Assembly: GCA_937911445.1 (NCBI GenBank)
Contig: CALDQY010000203.1
Location: 1-5,929 of the forward strand
Length of the DNA stretch: 5,929 nt
Direction of reading: 5' to 3'
DNA from: an uncultured Rhodobiaceae bacterium
Lineage (GTDB): Archaea > Thermoplasmatota > Poseidoniia > Poseidoniales > Poseidoniaceae
Shown here: positions 1 through 5,711 of the stretch, piece after piece
Numbering within the stretch: position 1 is the first letter of the stretch
Layout of the letters: the number at the start of each line of letters is the position of its first letter
Translations under genes and position numbers: made by a program
The notes under the pieces: generated by a model
Told to the model about the DNA's origin: nothing
Seen by the model: only the letters and a program-made list of their open reading frames with translations
Database searches by the model: none

Positions 1-76
1 TACGGTTCATGAACAACATGGTGCAATGCATCCACAAAACACGAAACGCTATGATAACCGAAGCATTGGGGATAAC

Positions 77-361
77 ATGGCCAAGGCATCAAGAATCCTC
101 TTGTTGCTCGCAACCATTGGATTGTTCGTCTTGGCCATCATTATGCTACTCAACAGCGATTCGGTCTTGATGGCAATTCCATTGATTGGCGTGTCGGTTC
201 TTGCTGGATTTGGCTACATGATGTTCGATGCTCAGCCACCATCAAAGCCCAACAGCACACCGGGTGCTGTTCAACACAGTACAATTGCGAACGGCGAGGA
301 TGCGCACAAAGACGTCCTACCAGACATCACACAGAGTGATTACGACGTACCAATCCTTTGA
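77..361 (+). CDS. Small two-helix membrane protein, function unknown
   Basis: I do not recognise a family. From the ATG at 77 the product is 94 aa. A short basic start (Met-Ala-Lys-Ala-Ser-Arg) leads into a hydrophobic helix at about residues 7-25. A tight Asn-Ser-Asp-Ser turn follows, then a second helix at about 29-50, and then a polar, acidic tail of about 44 residues rich in Pro, Ser, Asp and Glu. This predicts a membrane hairpin with the tail on one face, probably cytosolic. The frame is also open from an ATG at 26. I prefer 77 because a GGGGAT stretch (68-73) lies just upstream and the basic cap sits directly before the first helix. The TGA stop abuts the stop of the convergent fttA gene with no gap. 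No enzymatic motif is visible. The ORF is convincing because of its clean membrane pattern, but its role is unknown. Confidence 0.7.
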   Translation: MAKASRILLLLATIGLFVLAIIMLLNSDSVLMAIPLIGVSVLAGFGYMMFDAQPPSKPNSTPGAVQHSTIANGEDAHKDVLPDITQSDYDVPIL

Positions 362-2266
362 TCACAGAATACGAACGGTTTCCAGATTCTTTGGAGCATA
401 GGTTCTGCAACGGTACTTGTCTCGTAGCTCTTTTCCAAGTTCACTGCACTTGTAGTAATCTCCGTGGTGACAAATGATGTTGCGAGGTTTTGGATTCATC
501 GAGTCAACGAACGCCAGCAATTGACGGCGGTCGGAGTGACCACTGAACCCGTCGATAGTCGCCATTTCACAACCAACCTTGACGATCTCCGTTCGTCCAT
601 TGATCTGCATTGGAACTTCACCGAATCCTTTCTGAAGTCGTCGTCCGAGTGTTCCTTCGGCCTGGTAACCGACGAAACAGAGTGAGTTTCGCTCCTCATG
701 CGCCCAGTTCTGGAAGTAGTTCATGACTGGACCACCGTTGAGCATTCCCGAGGTTGCAAGAACGATGCACGGGCTTGTATCCATAACAATGCTCTCACGT
801 CGCTCCGCACCTTCGACACTTCGGAACCATGGGCTTGTGAACGGGTTCTCACCATCGTTCTGTTGCAACGACTTGCGCAGTGCAGAGGTCAAGTAGTTCG
901 GGTGGCTGGCGTGGATGGCGGTCGCTTCCTGAATCATACCATCAAGCCAAACAGGTACCGGTTTGACAGCACCAGAACGGAACAAATCGTCGATTGCAAT
1001 CATCACTTCCTGGGAACGACCAACAGCAAACACAGGACAGATGAGTTTTCCATTCCTCTGTAGTGTTCGAGTCACAATATCTTGAAGTTCTTGGTTGGCT
1101 TCTTCACGGGACGGTTGGTAATCACCAGCAGCACCGTAGGTCGATTCGATCACCAAGGTCTCACAACGTGGGAAACGAGTGTTGGCAGCATCGAACAACC
1201 AGGACTTCTCGAACTTCTGATCGCCTGAGAACACGACGTTGTGCTTTCCATCTGCGATGTTGAGATGGACGGCAGATGAACCAAGGATGTGACCTGCATT
1301 GGAGAAGGTCATCTTCACGTCAGGTGCAATGTCCGTGGTTTGGTTCCAATCCACATCAACAACGTGACGCATGCACATGCGAATGTCTTCCATATCGTAT
1401 GGAGCACGCTTCCCTTCAGCGCCACCAACCTTGAGATAATCGGTCTGGAGAAGGAGCATCAGATCACGAGTAGGTGGTGTACAGAAGACAGGACCACGAT
1501 ATCCGTACTTGAACAGAACAGGGAGCATTCCTGCGTGGTCAAGGTGGGCGTGGGTCAAGACAACTGCATCGATTTGCTCGAGCGGAAGTGCCTCAGGGGC
1601 TGTGAAGTACGGCATTGGGTCGGTATCGGACGCAATGTTGACACCAACGTCGATCATGATTCGAGATTCATTGGTTGTAACAAAGTGACATGCACGACCA
1701 ACCTCTTGGTACGAACCGAGGGCTGTAACACGTGCCCATGTCGAACCTGGTCGTTTAGGACGGTGAATGTTCAACCCGAAGTTTCTCAACAGTTTGCGGC
1801 GTTCTTCAGCATTGGCTTCACGATAGCCACGAATGTCTCGAACGGTCTTCGAGAGAATTGGAGGTGTTCGCTCAACAGAAACTTCCCAGCCCGTTGAATT
1901 TCGGATTTCCTTGGCAATCGAGCCACGACGGCCAACGGCATCCGAAGGATTCTCACACTGAATGATGACTTTCCAGATGCAGGGATCAAAGAACAGTTCG
2001 GAGATGTTGGCCGATTCGGGAACAAGGTCCTTGATCACAGCCGTGGCATCTTCCTTGTCCATGACCATATCTGGTTCAGGACGCATGACAATTCGTCGCT
2101 TGATTTTCTTCGAAATCTTTCCAGCCAATCCGTCGTTTGAAACGAACGGTTCGAAGTCTTTCGTAAAGATGGCAATATCACCAGCTTCTAGGTCGACATT
2201 GTACTCGATGTTTCGAGGTACAATCTTACTTATCTCATCTTTGATTTCCTTAAACGTCAATCGCAT
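362..2266 (-). CDS. fttA: aCPSF1/FttA: KH-domain beta-CASP ribonuclease, archaeal transcription termination factor
   Basis: This is the archaeal CPSF73 homologue, an endo/5'-3' exoribonuclease known in other archaea to cleave nascent RNA and drive transcription termination. From the ATG at 2266 it is 634 aa, the usual family length. The N-terminal KH-like part (about 1-140) carries the GXXG loop Gly-Arg-Arg-Gly at 112-115. The metallo-beta-lactamase part has the zinc-binding motif HAHLDH at 239-244, a His at 326 in NAGHILGSS, and an Asp at 349 in FSGDQKF. The beta-CASP part has Glu374 in IESTYG (motif A), His577 in FSGHSD (motif B) and His601 in CHHGD (motif C). All metal ligands appear intact, so the enzyme should be active. 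A GTG at 2284 would add six residues, but the GGAGATG Shine-Dalgarno lies between the two starts and points to 2266. It follows psmB on the same strand after 77 nt and probably shares its transcript. Confidence 0.96.
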   Translation of the reverse strand: MRLTFKEIKDEISKIVPRNIEYNVDLEAGDIAIFTKDFEPFVSNDGLAGKISKKIKRRIVMRPEPDMVMDKEDATAVIKDLVPESANISELFFDPCIWKVIIQCENPSDAVGRRGSIAKEIRNSTGWEVSVERTPPILSKTVRDIRGYREANAEERRKLLRNFGLNIHRPKRPGSTWARVTALGSYQEVGRACHFVTTNESRIMIDVGVNIASDTDPMPYFTAPEALPLEQIDAVVLTHAHLDHAGMLPVLFKYGYRGPVFCTPPTRDLMLLLQTDYLKVGGAEGKRAPYDMEDIRMCMRHVVDVDWNQTTDIAPDVKMTFSNAGHILGSSAVHLNIADGKHNVVFSGDQKFEKSWLFDAANTRFPRCETLVIESTYGAAGDYQPSREEANQELQDIVTRTLQRNGKLICPVFAVGRSQEVMIAIDDLFRSGAVKPVPVWLDGMIQEATAIHASHPNYLTSALRKSLQQNDGENPFTSPWFRSVEGAERRESIVMDTSPCIVLATSGMLNGGPVMNYFQNWAHEERNSLCFVGYQAEGTLGRRLQKGFGEVPMQINGRTEIVKVGCEMATIDGFSGHSDRRQLLAFVDSMNPKPRNIICHHGDYYKCSELGKELRDKYRCRTYAPKNLETVRIL

Positions 2267-2271
2267 AATTT

Positions 2272-2278
2272 CATCTCC
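2272..2278 (-). promoter_or_regulatory. Ribosome binding site of fttA
   Basis: On the minus strand this reads GGAGATG. GGAG ends 8 nt before the ATG at 2266. It lies downstream of the alternative in-frame GTG at 2284 and therefore decides in favour of the shorter start. Confidence 0.7.
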
Positions 2279-2315
2279 AACCACGACATCGCACGCTACG
2301 CATATCCAGAGGATT

Positions 2316-2328
2316 GCGGCGACGCCGC
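2316..2328 (-). other. GC-rich hairpin between psmB and fttA
   Basis: A perfect 5-bp inverted repeat, GCGGC/GCCGC, has a 3-nt loop and sits in a locally GC-rich patch about 15 nt after the psmB stop and about 50 nt before the fttA start. It is not followed by a U-run on the transcribed strand, so it does not look like an intrinsic terminator. It could be a processing or stabilising element in a psmB-fttA transcript, or chance. Confidence 0.35.
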
Positions 2329-2343
2329 GGGAGTGGGGGATGC

Positions 2344-2970
2344 TTACTTCTTCTTGAGAATAGCATCAATTTCGGATTGTTCAACAGGAACGAATCCATC
2401 TTTTGCAGTGATAACAGCGAGGTCCATACCGTTTCCAGATGCAGCATCACGCTGTCCAGAGGCGTTGAGAGCACGTGCTGCCAATCGAACAGCGTCGTTT
2501 CGGCTCATGCCTTCTGAAAATCCATCTTCGAGGACACCGTACATGTATGGGGAACCAGATCCTGTTGCACAGTAAACGTCAGGAATCGATCCACCCGCTG
2601 AGTCAATGGAATATACGTGGGAGCCGTCTGCATCGACACCGACAATCAGGAGTTGAACCCAGTGTGGGCGGCCGGAAAGAATGTTTGCGGTGAAGGTTGC
2701 AGCACCCTTAACGGTCATGTTTTGACCACGTCGCAGCTCGAAGAGAGATACCTCAGCAGCGAGCGTGCGGGAGAGGGATTGAGCATGACCTACGAGACCG
2801 GCCGTAGTGAGCGCAAGGTTGTCTCCAATCTTGAACAACTTCTGAACGCTCTTGTTTGCAATGAAGTGGCCCATGGTGGCTCGATGGTCCGCTCCAACAA
2901 CGACTCCGCCGTTGAACGTGATTCCTACTGTACTGGTACCAGTCTTCAATACACCATCTTGTGCTTCCAT
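2344..2970 (-). CDS. psmB: 20S proteasome beta subunit (N-terminal threonine protease)
   Basis: This is the catalytic subunit of the archaeal 20S proteasome. It forms the inner rings of the alpha7-beta7-beta7-alpha7 barrel and degrades unfolded proteins fed in by AAA ATPases. The 208-aa precursor has an 11-residue propeptide ending Lys-Thr-Gly, followed by Thr12, which becomes mature Thr1, the nucleophile. In mature numbering Asp17 (in GADHRAT) and Lys33 are in place, and the SGSP and RDAASG segments match the conserved Ser129 and Asp166/Ser169 regions. Mature length is about 197 residues, normal for the family. An ATG at 2994 would add eight residues. I prefer 2970 because GGTGAT, complementary to the 16S 3' end, lies just before it and nothing similar precedes 2994. 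It is the first gene of a probable psmB-fttA transcript and diverges from the SepF-like gene. The alpha subunit is not in the window. Confidence 0.97.
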   Translation of the reverse strand: MEAQDGVLKTGTSTVGITFNGGVVVGADHRATMGHFIANKSVQKLFKIGDNLALTTAGLVGHAQSLSRTLAAEVSLFELRRGQNMTVKGAATFTANILSGRPHWVQLLIVGVDADGSHVYSIDSAGGSIPDVYCATGSGSPYMYGVLEDGFSEGMSRNDAVRLAARALNASGQRDAASGNGMDLAVITAKDGFVPVEQSEIDAILKKK

Positions 2971-3116
2971 GATATCACCAACTCGCCACCCCATATGAAC
3001 CGTGGGGTAAGCAGTCCGCCCTAGTCGAGCCCCCTTATCAACTCGACGATTGAAAACGATGATTTGTTACATTCAACAAAGAAAGCCTTCTTGAGCCATC
3101 GAGGACAGGCTCGGAC
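2971..3116. promoter_or_regulatory. Divergent promoter region with two inverted repeats
   Basis: The space between psmB (leftward) and the SepF-like gene (rightward) must hold both promoters unless transcription comes from further away. It contains two perfect 6-bp-arm inverted repeats: GTCGAG/CTCGAC at 3024-3029 and 3042-3047 (12-nt spacer), and TTTGTT/AACAAA at 3063-3068 and 3075-3080 (6-nt spacer). Their centres are 36 nt apart. No strong canonical archaeal box A (TTTATA-like) is visible on either strand, so promoter positions cannot be fixed by eye. The repeats could be operators. No RNA gene is seen here. Confidence 0.4.
2974..2979 (-). promoter_or_regulatory. Ribosome binding site of psmB
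   Basis: The minus strand reads GGTGAT, complementary to the AUCACC of archaeal 16S rRNA 3' ends, with 3 nt before the ATG at 2970. It supports this start over the in-frame ATG at 2994. Confidence 0.55.
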
Positions 3117-3695
3117 ATGGCAAGGAAACGTCCCTCTGAACCCGATGAGGGACAGTTCTCGCTGGATGATTTCATCAATCAGGAACCAGCAGATGCGGAG
3201 AGCGTTCCAGAAATGATTGACCTCGCACCTCAATCAGAACCTGTCAAGCCAACACCAAGTGAATCGAAACCTCTTCGCACCTTCACGATGCCTAGTGCCG
3301 AAGCGAAAGGTTCGCAACAGCCAACGCCACCACCTAGCTCAGGCATCTATCACGATCTCGGCAAGATGTATCCAAATCCTCCCATCCCAATGCACAAGAC
3401 TGGGTTGGTCCTTCATCGAGCAACATTGTACGACATGACAGGTATCGACACGCTTCTTGACTGGGTCAGCGACGGCGATGCTGCGCTTGTTGAAATGGCC
3501 CGTCTGATGAATCGAGAGCATGAAGTTGAGACGGTTCTTGCCCGCCTCCATCGATTTATAGAAATGGACATGGGTGGACAAATTGTCCAAATTACTGGAA
3601 CTCGAGTCATGCTTCTTCCTCCTGGCTGCGTAGGAATCAGCGGTCTTGAAGACGAGGCTTTCAACGATGAAGCCGGATGGTCTGGAGGAGTTTGA
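3117..3695 (+). CDS. SepF-like (DUF552) cell-division protein
   Basis: The 192-aa product has a long, low-complexity N-terminal half (about 1-90) rich in Pro, Ser, Glu and Asp, and a compact C-terminal domain at about 95-175. That domain resembles SepF: a first strand (GLVLHRATLYDM), a helix, a stretch of small and acidic residues before a second strand (DAALVEMARL), a helix (TVLARLHRFIEMDMGG), then a strand pair ending in TRVMLLPPG, like the SepF hallmark of a Gly-Gly turn followed by a strand and 'TPP'. In other archaea SepF anchors FtsZ to the membrane and marks the division site. The start Met-Ala-Arg-Lys-Arg lacks the clear amphipathic membrane-targeting helix usual for SepF. The segment around FSLDDFI is the only candidate. 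No good Shine-Dalgarno precedes the ATG. The gene overlaps the downstream ZPR1 gene by 1 nt. The family call is by pattern only. Another small alpha/beta domain remains possible. Confidence 0.7.
   Translation: MARKRPSEPDEGQFSLDDFINQEPADAESVPEMIDLAPQSEPVKPTPSESKPLRTFTMPSAEAKGSQQPTPPPSSGIYHDLGKMYPNPPIPMHKTGLVLHRATLYDMTGIDTLLDWVSDGDAALVEMARLMNREHEVETVLARLHRFIEMDMGGQIVQITGTRVMLLPPGCVGISGLEDEAFNDEAGWSGGV
3684..3690 (+). promoter_or_regulatory. Ribosome binding site of the ZPR1 gene
   Basis: GGAGGAG lies within the last codons of the SepF-like gene, 4 nt before the ATG at 3695. It selects that ATG over the in-frame ATG at 3677 and suggests translational coupling through the TGATG overlap. Confidence 0.8.
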
Positions 3696-4279
3696 TGGAA
3701 GAACAAGTTATCGAGATGCCATGTCCTATGTGTCACGACGAGGACAATCTGCGCATGATCGCTCACGTGGACGAAATTCCTTACTTTGGAGAACACACCC
3801 AAGTGACAGTTCTTTGCCACTCATGTGGCTGGCGACAAACGGATTTCATTCCAGCAGAAGGACGCAAACCAGGTGGCTGGACCTTTGAAATCGAATCCGA
3901 AGACGATCTCTCCGTTCGAGTTGTGCGTTCCTCGTCGTGCACAGTCTGCATACCAGAACTCGATCTTGAAGTCAATCCGGGCAGTGCAGCAACTGGGTTT
4001 GTGACCAATATGGAAGGCCTCTTGGTCCGATTTATTGACATCGTCAAGATGGTCTCTAAGAGCATTGGTGATGATGAACCTGAGAATCAACAAATTCTGC
4101 TCGGCATGCTGCATAGGTTGCAGCATGCAGGTAGGGAAGGAAAGGTATTGAAGATCGAACTGCTCGACCCGCACGGACTCTCTCAGATTCTTCACGAACG
4201 AGCCATTGACAGAGACTTGACGCAAGAGGAAATCGATTCACTACCGGTTGGGCCTGACCCTGCTGTCTTCTCAGCTTAG
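3695..4279 (+). CDS. ZPR1-type zinc-finger protein
   Basis: The 194-aa product is a single ZPR1 module, as in archaea, whereas eukaryotic ZPR1 has two. The zinc ribbon is Cys10-x2-Cys13 and Cys41-x2-Cys44 with 27 residues between the pairs, the family spacing. It is followed by a beta-rich domain containing the family segment RSSSCTVCIPELDLEV (about 78-93) and the segment MEGLL at about 106-110. Eukaryotic ZPR1 binds translation factor eEF1A and helps it fold. The archaeal role is not well defined, so a link to translation is inference. Unusually, the family segment holds an extra Cys82-x2-Cys85 where homologues usually have Ala/Thr and Arg around 'TVRIPEL'. The start at 3695 overlaps the upstream stop (TGATG). 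The TAG stop overlaps the convergent trpS 3' end by 9 nt. Cotranscription with the SepF-like gene is very likely. Confidence 0.9.
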   Translation: MEEQVIEMPCPMCHDEDNLRMIAHVDEIPYFGEHTQVTVLCHSCGWRQTDFIPAEGRKPGGWTFEIESEDDLSVRVVRSSSCTVCIPELDLEVNPGSAATGFVTNMEGLLVRFIDIVKMVSKSIGDDEPENQQILLGMLHRLQHAGREGKVLKIELLDPHGLSQILHERAIDRDLTQEEIDSLPVGPDPAVFSA

Positions 4280-5656
4280 GTCAGCAGCAAAGAACTCGTC
4301 CACCAAGTGCGCAGTTTGGTCCTTCATCTCTTGATGGTTGGACAGCCACGCTGTTGCACGATCAATGCACAATTGCTTCATTTCACCAGCGAGCAATGAA
4401 CCAGAACGATACTGTTGATTGATTTCTTGGAGATACGCATCATCGTCCTCAAAGAAGTACATCATGTACTGGTAGGCAACATCAATATCTGGATTACCAC
4501 CAATACGTCGATGCTCCTCAATGGTTGGTTGTCCACCAGAAAACGCTCGCTTGATCTTCTTCTCAACGGCTGCAATTTCATCATCGAGGAAGATGGTCGT
4601 CTTTGGCTGACTGCTCGACATCTTGTCACCCGTCAATCCAACAGCGAAGTGGTGGTAGGTCGATGAAGGAGCAAGAAGACCTTGCCCTCCAAGTGAGCGC
4701 TCATAGGCAAGCATCTGCATTCGAATGCGATGGATGTCTTGCGACGTTGCACTTGGAACATTCACCATCCCTTCCTTCGGATTGGACATGATGTCCGAGA
4801 AGCCCATTCCCTCAAGATTCGAAACAATACCATCGAAGACGGATTTACGACGTGCACGGTCCACTCGACCGTTTGGAGCTTGACCCAATGCCTCAGCGTT
4901 CTCATCCTGAACAGACAGACGAATCTGAGCACCACTGCGCTTCCCAGGACCGACATTGAACCAGTTGGTCTTACCTGCTAGTCCTCGGGTCAATCGTAGA
5001 TGCGGATCTTGGTCAACACCAACAGGAACGACGATGGGACGAAGACCTCCATACTCATCCAATTGCGGGTGTAAGATATCACCGACTTGGACCATAGGAG
5101 CCTGAACGTGAGCAAGATTTGTTTCGCCACCGAACCCATAAATCGATTCAAATTCATTCAAGTTGGTTCGCTTCCCAAGTTGGAAACCAAGTCGTTGAAC
5201 TGCTGGTCGCTGTGATTGGAAGTAGACTTCAGTTGAATCGGAAAGAAGCCCAAGTGCAGCATAGTTGGCAACATAATCCTCTCGAGCAACTTGTCGGCCC
5301 TTGGCTAAGGATACACCACGAGTGGCTTGTGACTCAAGATCTGCAACCGCAATGGTCACATCAGCACCCATTTCCTGATAGTAGCGAACTTGTTCAATCA
5401 CCATCGAGTGGCCCAAATGCATTCGTCCACTGGGCATCAATCCAGTCAAGACACCAAAAGACTCCTTGCGCTGGTGTGCTCCAAGGATAACATCGAGATC
5501 TCGATGCGCGAACACAATACCACGTCGATGAAGCTTGGTAGCATCAGGCAAATCCAATCCATCGAGGGACGACAAACCGAACTGATCGATGATGCGGCCA
5601 TAATCCGTGGATTGGTTGCTGCTCCATGGGTCAATACGTACTGAATCGTCACCCAT
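4271..5656 (-). CDS. trpS: Tryptophanyl-tRNA synthetase, archaeal/eukaryotic type (class Ic)
   Basis: This enzyme charges tRNA-Trp with tryptophan using ATP, in the cytosol. The 461-aa product begins with the archaeal-type N-terminal region (DPW near residue 9, DYGRIIDQFGL near 18-28, then RRGIVFAHRD at 44-53). The Rossmann fold follows, with the HIGH-equivalent HLGH at 80-83 inside GLMPSGRMHLGH. The segment VGVDQDPHLRLTR (212-224) matches the family's conserved Asp-Gln loop, and the KMSKS loop is KMSSS at 345-349. All catalytic signatures are present. Between the Asp-Gln loop and SSTYHHF (331-337) there are about 100 residues where compact archaeal homologues have far fewer. This is a lineage insertion and explains the length. 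The C-terminal helical anticodon-binding part follows. A GGAGG site 7 nt before the ATG supports the start. The gene lies 52 nt after a membrane-protein gene on the same strand and is probably cotranscribed with it. Confidence 0.96.
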   Translation of the reverse strand: MGDDSVRIDPWSSNQSTDYGRIIDQFGLSSLDGLDLPDATKLHRRGIVFAHRDLDVILGAHQRKESFGVLTGLMPSGRMHLGHSMVIEQVRYYQEMGADVTIAVADLESQATRGVSLAKGRQVAREDYVANYAALGLLSDSTEVYFQSQRPAVQRLGFQLGKRTNLNEFESIYGFGGETNLAHVQAPMVQVGDILHPQLDEYGGLRPIVVPVGVDQDPHLRLTRGLAGKTNWFNVGPGKRSGAQIRLSVQDENAEALGQAPNGRVDRARRKSVFDGIVSNLEGMGFSDIMSNPKEGMVNVPSATSQDIHRIRMQMLAYERSLGGQGLLAPSSTYHHFAVGLTGDKMSSSQPKTTIFLDDEIAAVEKKIKRAFSGGQPTIEEHRRIGGNPDIDVAYQYMMYFFEDDDAYLQEINQQYRSGSLLAGEMKQLCIDRATAWLSNHQEMKDQTAHLVDEFFAADLS

Positions 5657-5662
5657 GGCTCA

Positions 5663-5668
5663 CCCTCC
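5663..5668 (-). promoter_or_regulatory. Ribosome binding site of trpS
   Basis: The minus strand reads GGAGGG, with GGAGG ending 7 nt before the ATG at 5656. This is a strong archaeal Shine-Dalgarno site that confirms the start. Confidence 0.8.
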
Positions 5669-5693
5669 GAATGCTTGCTCGAATCAAACCGAT

Positions 5694-5711
5694 TAGAAGG
5701 CTTCGCTTCTA
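5694..5711 (-). other. Hairpin across the stop codon upstream of trpS
   Basis: A perfect 6-bp inverted repeat TAGAAG/CTTCTA has a 6-nt spacer. On the minus strand it starts with the TAG stop of the upstream gene itself. The core reads GCGAAGC, a sequence known to fold into an unusually stable mini-hairpin in DNA, so stem and loop could stack with one bulged base. No U-run follows, which argues against an intrinsic terminator. An RNA-processing or stability element is possible. Confidence 0.4.

Noticed and set aside
5..14. Ten-base palindrome GTTCATGAAC near the left edge
   Set aside because: Several 10-base palindromes are expected by chance in a window this size, and no partner or context supports a site.
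698..1063. Open frame of 121 codons on the + strand within fttA
   Set aside because: Antisense shadow of the beta-CASP coding region, with no domain or Shine-Dalgarno support.
1289..1897. Open frame of 202 codons on the + strand, antisense to fttA
   Set aside because: It lies wholly within the well-supported fttA gene, has His/Cys/Arg/Thr-rich composition typical of a mirror frame, and shows no recognisable motif.
2267..2284. GTG at 2284 as the fttA start
   Set aside because: It would place the GGAGATG Shine-Dalgarno inside the coding region, and the family-like N-terminus begins at the ATG at 2266.
2617..3024. Open frame of 135 codons on the + strand across psmB
   Set aside because: Antisense to the conserved proteasome subunit, with low-information composition and no motif.
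2995..3116. Possible tRNA or small RNA gene in the largest intergenic space
   Set aside because: No T-loop, acceptor stem or cloverleaf pairing can be drawn. Only short inverted repeats are present.
3413..3820. Minus-strand frame of 135 codons spanning the SepF-like/ZPR1 junction
   Set aside because: Opposes two genes joined by a clear stop/start overlap. The product looks like a mirror translation.
5119..5490. Open frame of 123 codons on the + strand within trpS
   Set aside because: Antisense to the TrpRS catalytic domain. Gln/His-rich composition fits a shadow frame.
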